A program made the position numbers and the translations under genes. From Streptomyces xinghaiensis S187 (GTDB taxonomy: Bacteria; Actinomycetota; Actinomycetes; Streptomycetales; Streptomycetaceae), in assembly GCF_000220705.2 (NCBI RefSeq), contig NZ_CP023202.1:4278001-4342000 (forward strand): 64,000 nucleotides of DNA, in the 5' to 3' direction. The notes below the pieces were generated by a model. It did no database searches. It had not been told where the DNA came from and saw nothing but the letters and a program-made list of their open reading frames with translations. Numbering within the stretch: the first letter of the stretch is position 1; the number at the start of each line of letters is the position of its first letter. Positions 16,137 to 25,425 of the stretch are shown here, piece after piece.

Positions 16137-18700
16137 TGACCGTCCTCAAGACCTCCCTGCGCAACTTCGTCGCGCACAAGGGCCGCATGGTGCTCTCCGC
16201 CGTCGCGGTGCTGCTGTCGGTGGCGTTCGTGTGCGGCACGCTCGTCTTCACCGACACCATGAACACCACCTTCGACAAGCTGTTCGCCTCGACCGCCTCG
16301 GACGTCACCGTCTCGGCGAAGACCGACGAGAACGCCCAGCAGACCGGTAAGGCGCCCACCATCCCCGAGGCCACGGCCGCCCGGCTGGAGAAGCTGGACG
16401 GTGTGGAGAAGGCGCAGGCGGACGTCTTCGACGAGCGCGTCACCCTCGTCGACGACCAGGGCAACAACCTCTCGCCGGACACCGGTGCCCCCACCATCGC
16501 CAGCGACTGGGGGGCCGAGGAGGACTCGGTGATGGAGCTGGTCTCCGGTCACGCCCCGCGCGGCCCGACCGAGGTCATCGTCGACGCCGACACCGCCGAC
16601 CGGAAGAAGCTGGAGCTCGGCGACGCCGTCAAGGTCATCTCCTTCCGGGGCACCACCGAGGCGGAGATCACCGGTATCGCGAAGTTCACCGCCACCAACC
16701 CCGGCGCCGCACTGGTGTTCTTCGACCGCCCCACCGCCCAGGAGAAGCTCCTCGGCTCCACCGACCTGGTCAGCCAGGTGCTGCTGACCGCGGCCGACGG
16801 CGTCACCGACGAGCAGCTCAAGAAGGACGTCATCGCGGAGCTCGGCGGCGGCTTCGAGGTGAAGACGAAGGACGAGGCGGCCGACTCGGCCGCGGACGAG
16901 GTCGGCGGCTTCCTCGACTTCATGAAGTACGCGCTGCTCGGCTTCGCCGGGATCTCCGTCCTGGTCGGCATCTTCCTGATCGTCAACACCTTCTCCATGC
17001 TGGTCGCCCAGCGGACCCGCGAGATCGGCCTGATGCGCGCCATCGGGGCCAGCCGCAAGCAGGTCAACCGCTCCGTGCTCACCGAGGCGCTGCTGCTGGG
17101 CCTGGTCGGCTCGCTGCTGGGCATCGGCGCGGGCATCGGCATCGCCATCGCCCTGATGGAACTCATGGGCCTGGTCGGGATGAACCTCGACACCTCCGAC
17201 CTGACCGTCAAGGCGACCACGCCCCTGATCGGTCTGGTGCTCGGTGTCGTCGTCACCGTCGTCGCCGCCTACCTCCCGGGCCGCCGGGCGGGGAAGGTCT
17301 CGCCGATGGCCGCCCTGCGCGACGCGGGCACCCCGGCCGACGGCCGGGCCGGCCGGGTGCGGGCCGTGGTCGGGCTGGTCCTGACGGCCATCGGCGCGGC
17401 CGGTCTCGTCCTCGCCGCGCGGGCGGACGAGGCCGGGCAGGGGGCGCAGTTCCTCTCCCTGGGCATCGTGTTCAGCCTCATCGGCTTCGTGGTGATCGGC
17501 CCGCTGCTGGCGGGCGTCGTGGTCCGGGCGATCAGCGTGGTCGTGCTGCGGCTCTTCGGGCCGGTGGGCCGGATGGCCGAGCGCAACGCCCTGCGCAACC
17601 CGCGCCGTACGGGCGCCACGGCCGCCGCGCTGATGATCGGCCTGGCGCTGGTCGCGGGGTTGTCCGTGGTCGGCTCCTCCATGGTGGCCTCCGCCGAGGA
17701 ACAGCTCGACAAGTCGGTCGGGGCGGACTTCATCGTCGGCTCCGACACCGGTCAGCTGATCACGCCGGAGGCGGAGCAGGCGGTCAAGGACACCCCCGGC
17801 CTGGCCCACGTCACCGACTACAAGTTCGTCCGCGTCGAGCTGTCCACGCCGGACGGGAAGAAGACCGAGACCGGTCTGGCCGCCGCCGACCCGACCTACG
17901 CCGAGGACCTGCGGGTGGAGACCGTGGCGGGCGAGCTCTCCGCCGCGTACGGCGAGGACGCCCTGTCCGTCCCGGAGGACTTCGCCAAGGACCACGGCAT
18001 CGAGCTCGGGGAGACGGTCACCGCGGAGTTCACCGGCGGGAAGTCCGCGGAGCTGGAGGTGGCGGCGATCACCACCCAGGACACCTCGGTCGACCAGGGG
18101 GCGATGTACGTCAACATCGCCACCGTGGAGCGGTACCTCCCCGAGGGGAAGATGCCGGCGAACATGATGATGTTCGGCAAGGCGGAGGAGGGCAAGGCCG
18201 ACCAGGCGTACGCCGCCCTGAAGGACAGCCTGAAGGACTACCCGCAGTACAAGGTCCGCGACCAGGCCGACTACAAGGAGACCCTGCGCGACCAGATCGG
18301 GCAGCTGCTCAACATGGTCTACGGGCTGCTCGCCCTGGCGATCATCGTGGCCGTCCTCGGTGTGGTGAACACCCTCGCCCTGTCGGTGGTCGAACGCACC
18401 CGCGAGATCGGCCTGCTGCGGGCCATCGGCCTCTCCCGGCGCCAGCTGCGCCGCATGATCCGCCTGGAGTCCGTGGTCATCGCCCTCTTCGGCGCGGGCC
18501 TCGGTCTGGGCCTCGGCATGGCCTGGGGCGCGGCGACCCAGCAGCTGCTGGCCCTGGAGGGCCTGGGCGTGCTGGACATCCCCTGGCCGACGATCATCAC
18601 CGTGTTCTTCGGCTCGGCGCTGGTGGGACTGATCGCGGCCCTGGTCCCGGCGTTCCGGGCCGGGCGGATGAACGTGCTGAACGCCATCGCGACCGAGTAG
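16136..18700 (+). CDS. ABC transporter permease, FtsX/MacB type
   Basis: An 854-residue membrane protein with the duplicated FtsX layout: an N-terminal transmembrane helix (MVLSAVAVLLSVAFVCGTLVF), a large extracytoplasmic domain to ~residue 255, three helices containing the RTREIGLMRAIGASRKQ signature, then a repeat of the pattern with another outside domain and a final three-helix bundle carrying RTREIGLLRAIGLSRRQ. It pairs with the ATPase just upstream (tgATGA overlap). I give the ATG at 16136; a GTG one codon earlier is equally possible. Function: probable export or signalling across the cell envelope, substrate unknown. Confidence 0.92.
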   Translation: MTVLKTSLRNFVAHKGRMVLSAVAVLLSVAFVCGTLVFTDTMNTTFDKLFASTASDVTVSAKTDENAQQTGKAPTIPEATAARLEKLDGVEKAQADVFDERVTLVDDQGNNLSPDTGAPTIASDWGAEEDSVMELVSGHAPRGPTEVIVDADTADRKKLELGDAVKVISFRGTTEAEITGIAKFTATNPGAALVFFDRPTAQEKLLGSTDLVSQVLLTAADGVTDEQLKKDVIAELGGGFEVKTKDEAADSAADEVGGFLDFMKYALLGFAGISVLVGIFLIVNTFSMLVAQRTREIGLMRAIGASRKQVNRSVLTEALLLGLVGSLLGIGAGIGIAIALMELMGLVGMNLDTSDLTVKATTPLIGLVLGVVVTVVAAYLPGRRAGKVSPMAALRDAGTPADGRAGRVRAVVGLVLTAIGAAGLVLAARADEAGQGAQFLSLGIVFSLIGFVVIGPLLAGVVVRAISVVVLRLFGPVGRMAERNALRNPRRTGATAAALMIGLALVAGLSVVGSSMVASAEEQLDKSVGADFIVGSDTGQLITPEAEQAVKDTPGLAHVTDYKFVRVELSTPDGKKTETGLAAADPTYAEDLRVETVAGELSAAYGEDALSVPEDFAKDHGIELGETVTAEFTGGKSAELEVAAITTQDTSVDQGAMYVNIATVERYLPEGKMPANMMMFGKAEEGKADQAYAALKDSLKDYPQYKVRDQADYKETLRDQIGQLLNMVYGLLALAIIVAVLGVVNTLALSVVERTREIGLLRAIGLSRRQLRRMIRLESVVIALFGAGLGLGLGMAWGAATQQLLALEGLGVLDIPWPTIITVFFGSALVGLIAALVPAFRAGRMNVLNAIATE

Positions 18701-18725
18701 CGCGGCCGCCGGCCGTCTCGAACGC

Positions 18726-18760
18726 GCGGGCTCCGGACCACTCGGCGGTCCGGAGCCCGC
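18726..18760 (+). terminator. Terminator after the ABC exporter operon
   Basis: A perfect 14-bp inverted repeat (18726-18739 with 18747-18760, 7-base loop), 25 bp past the permease stop. Confidence 0.8.
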
Positions 18761-18969
18761 TCCGTTCCCGGCCCGGATGGCCCCTGCCTGCCCCCTGATC
18801 CCTGCGTCCTGTTCCCGCGGGCCTCCGCCGCCGCGCGGCCACGGCTGTCCGTGCGGCGACGTAGGCTGAGAGCGTTACCCGGACCGTCCGCCCGCCGCAG
18901 CACAGCCGCGGCGGGGACGTGCCGGGCCGTTCGCGTTGCCCATCTCCTCCCGGGACGGAATAAGCCCCC

Positions 18970-21900
18970 ATGAGCCTGCACGGTCTGCTCGACGCCGTCG
19001 TCCGCGACCCCGCGCTCGCCGAAGCGGTGCGGGCCGCCACCGACGGCCGGCGTCCGCACGTCGATCTCGTCGGCCCGCCGGCCGCCCGCCCCTTCGCCGT
19101 GGCGGCCCTGGCCCGGGACACCGGGCGGCCCGTGCTGGCCGTCACCGCCACCGGCCGTGAGGCCGAGGACCTCGCCGCCGCCCTGCGCTGCCTGCTGCCC
19201 CCGGACGAGGTCGTGGAGTACCCCTCCTGGGAGACGCTGCCGCACGAGCGGCTCTCGCCGCGCTCCGACACCGTCGGCCGCCGCCTCGCCGTGCTGCGCC
19301 GGCTCACCCACCCCTCGGCCGACGACCCGTCCGCGGGCCCCGTGCGGGTCGTCGTCGCCCCCGTGCGCTCGGTGCTCCAGCCGCAGGTCAAGGGGCTCGG
19401 GGAGCTGGAGCCGGTCAGCCTGCGGCAGGGCGAGAGCGCCGATCTGGCCGAGATCACCGAGGCGCTGGCGGCCGCCGCGTACGCCCGGGTCGAGCTGGTC
19501 GAGAAGCGCGGCGACTTCGCCGTCCGCGGCGGCATCCTCGATGTCTTCCCGCCCACCGAGGAGCACCCCCTGCGGGTGGAGTTCTGGGGTGACGAGGCCG
19601 AGGAGATCCGCTACTTCAAGGTCGCCGACCAGCGCTCCCTGGAGGTCGCCGAGCACGGCCTGTGGGCGCCCCCCTGCCGCGAGCTGCTGCTCACCGAGGA
19701 CGTGCGGCGGCGGGCCGCGGAGCTCGCCGAGCGCCGCCCGGAGCTGGGCGAACTCCTCGGGAAGATCGCCGAGGGGATCGCGGTGGAGGGCATGGAGTCC
19801 CTGGCGCCGGTCCTGGTCGACGAGATGGAACTGCTGATCGACGTCCTCCCCGAGGGCAGCATGGCCGTCGTCTGCGACCCGGAGCGGGTCCGCACCCGCG
19901 CGGCCGATCTCGTCGCCACCAGCCAGGAGTTCCTCCAGGCGTCCTGGGCGGCCACCGCCATGGCGGACACCGGCGAGGCCCCCATCGACGTGGGCGCGGC
20001 CTCCCTGCGGGGCATCGCCGAGGTCCGGGAACGGGCCCGGGAGATCGGGATGCCCTGGTGGTCGGTCAGCCCCTTCGCGGCCGACGAGGAGGCCGGCGGG
20101 GACACCGTCAAACTGGGCATGCGTGCCGCCGAGAGCTACCGCGGCGACACCGCCCGCGCGCTGGCCGACACCAAGGGCTGGCTGGCCGACGGCTGGCGCG
20201 CCGTCTACCTCACCGAGGGCCACGGCACGGCGGCCCGGATGGCCGAGGTCCTGGGCGGCGAGGGCATCCCCGCCCGGCTGGAGGACGGCCTCGGGGACGG
20301 ACCGGAGGCGATCGCCCCGTCCGTCGTCCACGTTGCCTGCGGCACCCTCGACCAGGGCTTCACCGACCCCGGCCTCAAACTGGCCGTGCTCACCGAGACC
20401 GACCTCACGGGCCAGAAGACCGCCGGCAAGGACGGCGCCCGGATGCCGGCCCGCCGCCGCAAGACCATCGACCCGCTGACCCTGGAGGCGGGCGACTACA
20501 TCGTCCACGAGCAGCACGGCGTCGGCCGCTATCTGGAGATGGTGCAGCGCACCGTCCAGGGCGCCACCCGCGAGTACCTGCTGGTGGAGTACGCGCCCGC
20601 GAAGCGCGGCCAGCCCGGCGACCGCCTCTACATCCCCACCGACCAGCTGGAGCAGGTCACCAAGTACGTCGGCGGCGAGGCCCCGACGCTGCACCGGCTC
20701 GGCGGCGCCGACTGGACGAAGACCAAGGCCCGCGCCAAGAAGGCGGTCAAGGAGATCGCCGCCGACCTCATCCGGCTCTACTCGGCCCGGATGGCCGCTC
20801 CCGGCCACACGTTCGGAGCGGACACCCCCTGGCAGCGCGAGCTGGAGGACGCCTTCCCGTACGCGGAGACCCCCGACCAGCTCACCACCATCGCCGAAGT
20901 CAAGGAGGACATGGAGAAGTCGGTCCCGATGGACCGGCTGATCTGCGGCGACGTCGGCTACGGCAAGACGGAGATCGCGGTACGGGCCGCCTTCAAGGCC
21001 GTCCAGGACGGCAAGCAGGTCGCGGTGCTCGTCCCCACGACCCTGCTGGTGCAGCAGCACATGGGCACCTTCTCCGAGCGCTACGCCGCCTTCCCCGTCA
21101 AGGTCAAGGCACTGTCCCGTTTCCAGACCGACACCGAGGCGAAGGCCGTTCTGGAGGGGATGCGGGAGGGGTCCGTCGACATCGTCATCGGCACCCACCG
21201 GCTGTTCTCCTCCGAGACCAAGTTCAAGGACCTCGGGCTCGTCATCGTCGACGAGGAGCAGCGCTTCGGCGTCGAGCACAAGGAGCAGCTGAAGAAGCTC
21301 CGTGCCAACGTCGACGTGCTGACCATGTCCGCGACGCCCATCCCGCGCACCCTGGAGATGGCCGTCACCGGCATCCGGGAGATGTCCACGATCACCACCC
21401 CGCCGGAGGAGCGGCACCCGGTCCTCACCTTCGTCGGCCCGTACGACACCAAGCAGATCGGCGCCGCCATCCGCCGCGAACTGCTGCGCGAGGGACAGGT
21501 GTTCTACATCCACAACCGGGTGGAGTCCATCGACCGGGCGGCCGCCCGGCTGCGCGAGGCCGTGCCCGAGGCGCGGATCGCGACCGCGCACGGCCAGATG
21601 TCGGAGTCGGCGCTGGAGCAGGTCGTCGTCGACTTCTGGGAGAAGAAGTTCGACGTGCTGGTGTCCACGACGATCGTCGAGTCCGGCATCGACATCGCCA
21701 ACGCCAACACCCTGATCGTGGAACGGGCCGACACCTTCGGCCTCTCCCAGCTCCACCAGCTGCGGGGCCGCGTCGGCCGCAGCCGCGAGCGCGGCTACGC
21801 CTACTTCCTCTACCCGCCGGAGAAGCCGCTCACCGAGACCGCCCACGAGCGGCTGGCCACCATCGCGCAGCACACCGAGATGGGCGCGGGCATGTACGTC

Positions 21901-22515
21901 GCCATGAAGGACCTGGAGATCCGCGGCGCGGGCAACCTCCTCGGCGGCGAGCAGTCCGGGCACATCGCGGGCGTCGGCTTCGACCTCTACGTCCGGATGG
22001 TGGGCGAGGCGGTCGCCGACTACCGCGCCTCCCTGGAGGGCGGCGTGGAGGAGGAGCCGCCGCTGGAGGTCAAGATCGAACTTCCGGTGGACGCGCATGT
22101 CCCGCACGACTACGCGCCCGGCGAGCGGCTGCGCCTCCAGGCGTACCGGGCGATCGCCTCCGCGAACTCCGAGGAGGACATCGCCGCCGTCCGCGAGGAA
22201 CTGACGGACCGGTACGGAAAGCTGCCGGAGCCGGTGGAGAACCTGCTGCTGGTCGCCGGCTTGCGGATGCTGGCCCGCTCCTGCGGGGTCACGGACATCA
22301 CGCTCCAGGGCTCCAGCATCCGCTTCGGGCCGGTGGAGCTGCGGGAGTCGCAGGAGCTGCGGCTGAAGCGGCTCCACCCGCGGGCGGTGATCAAGCCGGC
22401 CACGCGGCAGCTCCTGGTGCCGCGCCCGGCGACGGCCCGGATCGGCGGCAAGCCGCTGGTCGGCCGCGAACTGCTGGCGTGGACGGGGGAGTTCCTGACG
22501 ACGGTGGTGTCCTGA
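18970..22515 (+). CDS. mfd: Transcription-repair coupling factor
   Basis: Mfd removes RNA polymerase stalled at DNA lesions and recruits UvrA for nucleotide excision repair. At 1181 residues it is full length. The N-terminal UvrB-like region includes EVVEYPSWETLPHERLSP, then the RNAP-interaction domain near residue 500 (GDYIVHEQHGVGRYLEM). The RecG-like translocase has Walker A GDVGYGKTE at ~660-668, DEEQ at 761-764, TMSATPIPRTL, STTIVESGIDI and LRGRVGRS. The C-terminal domain carries the REELTDRYGKLPEPV region. ATG start at 18970. It stands alone between terminator-bounded units and is 36 bp ahead of a P-type ATPase gene that may be cotranscribed. Confidence 0.97.
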   Translation: MSLHGLLDAVVRDPALAEAVRAATDGRRPHVDLVGPPAARPFAVAALARDTGRPVLAVTATGREAEDLAAALRCLLPPDEVVEYPSWETLPHERLSPRSDTVGRRLAVLRRLTHPSADDPSAGPVRVVVAPVRSVLQPQVKGLGELEPVSLRQGESADLAEITEALAAAAYARVELVEKRGDFAVRGGILDVFPPTEEHPLRVEFWGDEAEEIRYFKVADQRSLEVAEHGLWAPPCRELLLTEDVRRRAAELAERRPELGELLGKIAEGIAVEGMESLAPVLVDEMELLIDVLPEGSMAVVCDPERVRTRAADLVATSQEFLQASWAATAMADTGEAPIDVGAASLRGIAEVRERAREIGMPWWSVSPFAADEEAGGDTVKLGMRAAESYRGDTARALADTKGWLADGWRAVYLTEGHGTAARMAEVLGGEGIPARLEDGLGDGPEAIAPSVVHVACGTLDQGFTDPGLKLAVLTETDLTGQKTAGKDGARMPARRRKTIDPLTLEAGDYIVHEQHGVGRYLEMVQRTVQGATREYLLVEYAPAKRGQPGDRLYIPTDQLEQVTKYVGGEAPTLHRLGGADWTKTKARAKKAVKEIAADLIRLYSARMAAPGHTFGADTPWQRELEDAFPYAETPDQLTTIAEVKEDMEKSVPMDRLICGDVGYGKTEIAVRAAFKAVQDGKQVAVLVPTTLLVQQHMGTFSERYAAFPVKVKALSRFQTDTEAKAVLEGMREGSVDIVIGTHRLFSSETKFKDLGLVIVDEEQRFGVEHKEQLKKLRANVDVLTMSATPIPRTLEMAVTGIREMSTITTPPEERHPVLTFVGPYDTKQIGAAIRRELLREGQVFYIHNRVESIDRAAARLREAVPEARIATAHGQMSESALEQVVVDFWEKKFDVLVSTTIVESGIDIANANTLIVERADTFGLSQLHQLRGRVGRSRERGYAYFLYPPEKPLTETAHERLATIAQHTEMGAGMYVAMKDLEIRGAGNLLGGEQSGHIAGVGFDLYVRMVGEAVADYRASLEGGVEEEPPLEVKIELPVDAHVPHDYAPGERLRLQAYRAIASANSEEDIAAVREELTDRYGKLPEPVENLLLVAGLRMLARSCGVTDITLQGSSIRFGPVELRESQELRLKRLHPRAVIKPATRQLLVPRPATARIGGKPLVGRELLAWTGEFLTTVVS

Positions 22516-22551
22516 CGGCGGTGTCGTAACGGCGGTGGATGAGGGAAGGCG

Positions 22552-25272
22552 ATGAATCCCACGGAGGCGCACCACGGACTGGCGGCCCACGAAGTGGTGA
22601 TGCTGCTGGAGACGGACCCCCACCGGGGCCTGGACGAGGGCGAGGTGGCCCGGAGGCAGCAGCGCTACGGCCCCAATGTGCTGCCGGCCGCCACGGGTGG
22701 CGGCCTGCTCCTGCGGGTGCTGCGGCAGTTCCACCATCCGCTGATCTATGTGTTGCTGGCCGCGGGCACGATCACGGCCCTGCTGCACGAGTACACGGAC
22801 TCCGCGGTGATCTTCGGCGTCGTGGTGGTCAACGCGGTCGTCGGATTCGTGCAGGAGTCGAAGGCCGAGGCCGCGTTGGACGCCCTGCGGTCGATGGTGC
22901 AGACCCGGGCCCGGGTGGTGCGCGACGGCCGCGAACGGATGGTGCCCTCGCAGGAGCTGGTCCCCGGTGACCTGGTGCTGGTGGAGGCGGGGGACAAGGT
23001 CCCCGCCGATGTGCGCCTGATCCGGCCGGTGTCGCTGCGGGTGGACGAGTCGGCGCTGACGGGCGAGTCGGTGCCGGTGGCGAAGGACGAGACGGTGCTG
23101 CCCGCCACGGCCGCGGTCGCCGACCGGCACAACATGCTCTACTCGGGGACACTGGTGACCGCGGGCAGCGGCACCGGTGTCACGGTCGCCACCGGCGGCG
23201 AGACGGAACTGGGGGCGATCCACCGGCTGGTGGGGTCCGCCGAGACGCTGGTCACCCCGCTGACGGCGAAGCTCAACCAGTTCAGCAAGGTGCTGACGGT
23301 GGCCATCCTGGCGCTGGCGGCGCTGACCTTCGGCATCGGCCTGGCGCGCGGGCAGGACGGGGCGGAGACCTTCACCGCCGCGGTCGCCCTGGCCGTGGGC
23401 GCCATCCCCGAAGGGCTGCCGGCCGCGGTCACCATCACGCTGGCCATCGGGGTGGCGCGGATGGCGCGGCGCAAGGCGGTGGTCCGCCAGCTCCCGGCGG
23501 TGGAGACGCTGGGCAGCACCACGGTCATCGGCTCGGACAAGACGGGCACGCTCACCGAGAACCAGATGACGGTCCGGGCGGTGTGGACCCCGGACGGGGC
23601 CGAGTACGAGGTGACCGGGTCGGGATATGCGCCCGAGGGGGAGATCGTCCACGGAACGGACGGCACCGTGGCCGCGCCCCGGCCGCGCTCGGCGCTGTGG
23701 TGGACCCTGCTGGCCGGGGCCGCCTGCAACGACGCGGCCCTCACCCACGAGGAGGGGCGGTGGGGGCTCGTCGGCGATCCGACCGAGGGCGCGCTGCTCG
23801 TCGCGGCCGCCAAGGGCGGGCTCGACCCGGCTGCGCTCCCGGGAGAGTACGCCCGGGCCGGCACCCTTCCGTTCAGCTCCGAACGGCAGTTCATGGCCAC
23901 CCTCCACCGCGATCCCGGTTCCGGCGGCGGCACCGGCCACGTCGTGCTGGTCAAGGGTGCGGTCGAACGGGTTCTGCCGCTGTGCGGCGGGCAATCGGCC
24001 GCGGACGGCACCGTCCGGGAACTGGACGCGGACGCCGTGCTTCGCGCCGCGGAGGGCCTGGCGGGCCGGGGGCTGCGGGTGCTGGCCACCGCGGTGCGCA
24101 CGGACCCGGACCCCCGCGCGTTCGGTGAGGACACGCTGGACGGCACCCTGACCCTGACCGGGCTGCAGGCGATGCTCGACCCGCCGCGCCCGGCGGCCGC
24201 GTCGGCGGTCCGGGCCTGCCACACCGCCGGGATCACGGTCAAGATGATCACCGGGGACCACGCGGCCACGGCCGGGGCCATCGCCGAGCGGCTCCATCTC
24301 TTCGGTGACGTCGGAGGCTCGCGCGGCGACGCGGGAGTACTCACCGGCGCCGACCTGGACGCGCTGCCGGCGGAGGAGTACCCGGAGGCGGTGGACCGCG
24401 CACGGGTCTTCGCCCGGGTCTCCCCGGAGCAGAAACTCCGGCTGGTCGAGGCGCTGCAATCGCGCGGCCACGTGGTGGCCATGACCGGCGACGGCGTCAA
24501 CGACGCTCCCGCCCTGCGCCAGGCCAACATCGGCATCGCCATGGGGCGGGGCGGCACCGAGGTCGCCAAGGAGGCGGCCGACATGGTGCTCACCGACGAC
24601 GACTTCGCCACCATCGAGGCCGCCGTCGAAGAGGGCCGCGGGGTGTTCGACAACCTCACCAAGTTCATCGTGTGGACGCTGCCGACGAACATGGGCGAGG
24701 GCCTCGTCATCCTGGCGGCGATCCTGTTCGGCTCCGCGCTGCCGATCCTCCCCACCCAGATCCTGTGGATCAACATGACCACGGCCGTGGCGCTCGGCCT
24801 GATGCTCGCCTTCGAGCCGAAGGAGGCCGGGATCATGGCCCGGGCTCCGCGCGATCCGGACAGACCGCTGCTGACCGGTGCCCTGGCCTTCCGTGTCGTG
24901 CTGGTCTCCACGCTGCTCGTGGCCGGATCCTGGTGGCTGTTCAGCTGGGAGCGGGCCGAGGGCGCCGGGCTGGCGGAGGCGCGCACCGCCGCGCTCAACC
25001 TCTTCGTCGTCGTCGAGTTGTTCTACCTGTTCAGCTGCCGCTCGCTCACCCGCTCGATGTGGCACATCGGTCCGTTCAGCAACAAGTGGATCATCGGCGG
25101 TGTCACCGTGCAGGCCCTGGGCCAGCTCGCCATCACGTATCTGCCGGCCATGAACACCCTGTTCGAGACCACCCCGATCAACGGGGAGACCTGGCTCCGC
25201 ATTCTCGGCATCGCCGCCCTGGCCTCGCTCGTCGTCGCGGTCGACAAGCGCCTGCGGCGGCAGTGGGTGTAG
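22552..25272 (+). CDS. P-type cation-transporting ATPase (P2/Ca-ATPase type)
   Basis: A 906-residue ion pump. N-terminal cation-ATPase domain (HHGLAAHEVVMLLETD), actuator motif LTGESVPV, M4 motif AVGAIPEGLPAAV, phosphorylation site DKTGT with Asp329, nucleotide-binding KGAVERVL, MTGDGVNDAPALRQA, and the C-terminal six-helix cation-ATPase region. The PEGLP motif and six C-terminal helices place it with P2A/P2B Ca2+-type or related pumps, not with heavy-metal CPx-type ATPases; the ion is not certain. It begins 36 bp after mfd on the same strand. It ends at a strong hairpin facing the convergent ceramidase. Confidence 0.9.
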   Translation: MNPTEAHHGLAAHEVVMLLETDPHRGLDEGEVARRQQRYGPNVLPAATGGGLLLRVLRQFHHPLIYVLLAAGTITALLHEYTDSAVIFGVVVVNAVVGFVQESKAEAALDALRSMVQTRARVVRDGRERMVPSQELVPGDLVLVEAGDKVPADVRLIRPVSLRVDESALTGESVPVAKDETVLPATAAVADRHNMLYSGTLVTAGSGTGVTVATGGETELGAIHRLVGSAETLVTPLTAKLNQFSKVLTVAILALAALTFGIGLARGQDGAETFTAAVALAVGAIPEGLPAAVTITLAIGVARMARRKAVVRQLPAVETLGSTTVIGSDKTGTLTENQMTVRAVWTPDGAEYEVTGSGYAPEGEIVHGTDGTVAAPRPRSALWWTLLAGAACNDAALTHEEGRWGLVGDPTEGALLVAAAKGGLDPAALPGEYARAGTLPFSSERQFMATLHRDPGSGGGTGHVVLVKGAVERVLPLCGGQSAADGTVRELDADAVLRAAEGLAGRGLRVLATAVRTDPDPRAFGEDTLDGTLTLTGLQAMLDPPRPAAASAVRACHTAGITVKMITGDHAATAGAIAERLHLFGDVGGSRGDAGVLTGADLDALPAEEYPEAVDRARVFARVSPEQKLRLVEALQSRGHVVAMTGDGVNDAPALRQANIGIAMGRGGTEVAKEAADMVLTDDDFATIEAAVEEGRGVFDNLTKFIVWTLPTNMGEGLVILAAILFGSALPILPTQILWINMTTAVALGLMLAFEPKEAGIMARAPRDPDRPLLTGALAFRVVLVSTLLVAGSWWLFSWERAEGAGLAEARTAALNLFVVVELFYLFSCRSLTRSMWHIGPFSNKWIIGGVTVQALGQLAITYLPAMNTLFETTPINGETWLRILGIAALASLVVAVDKRLRRQWV

Positions 25273-25328
25273 CCGCAGGGGGCCCAGGCCCGCGCTCCGT
25301 ACCCGGTGAGCGCCGGGGCGCGCACACG

Positions 25329-25369
25329 GCGGCGCCCGTACCCCCGTTCGCCGGGGGTACGGGCGCCGC
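25329..25369. terminator. Bidirectional terminator
   Basis: A near-perfect 18-bp inverted repeat (25329-25346 with 25352-25369) between the convergent P-type ATPase and ceramidase genes. Confidence 0.8.
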
Positions 25370-25425
25370 GCCCCGGGAGGGGACGGGGAGGCCGGGCGGG
25401 GCCGGGGAGAGCCCTGCCGGGCCGG

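Noticed and set aside
18319..25065. A 2248-codon open frame on the minus strand
   Set aside because: It is antisense to mfd and the P-type ATPase gene, and its composition (Gly/Arg/Val/Gln/His) is the usual mirror of GC-rich coding DNA. No domain motif.
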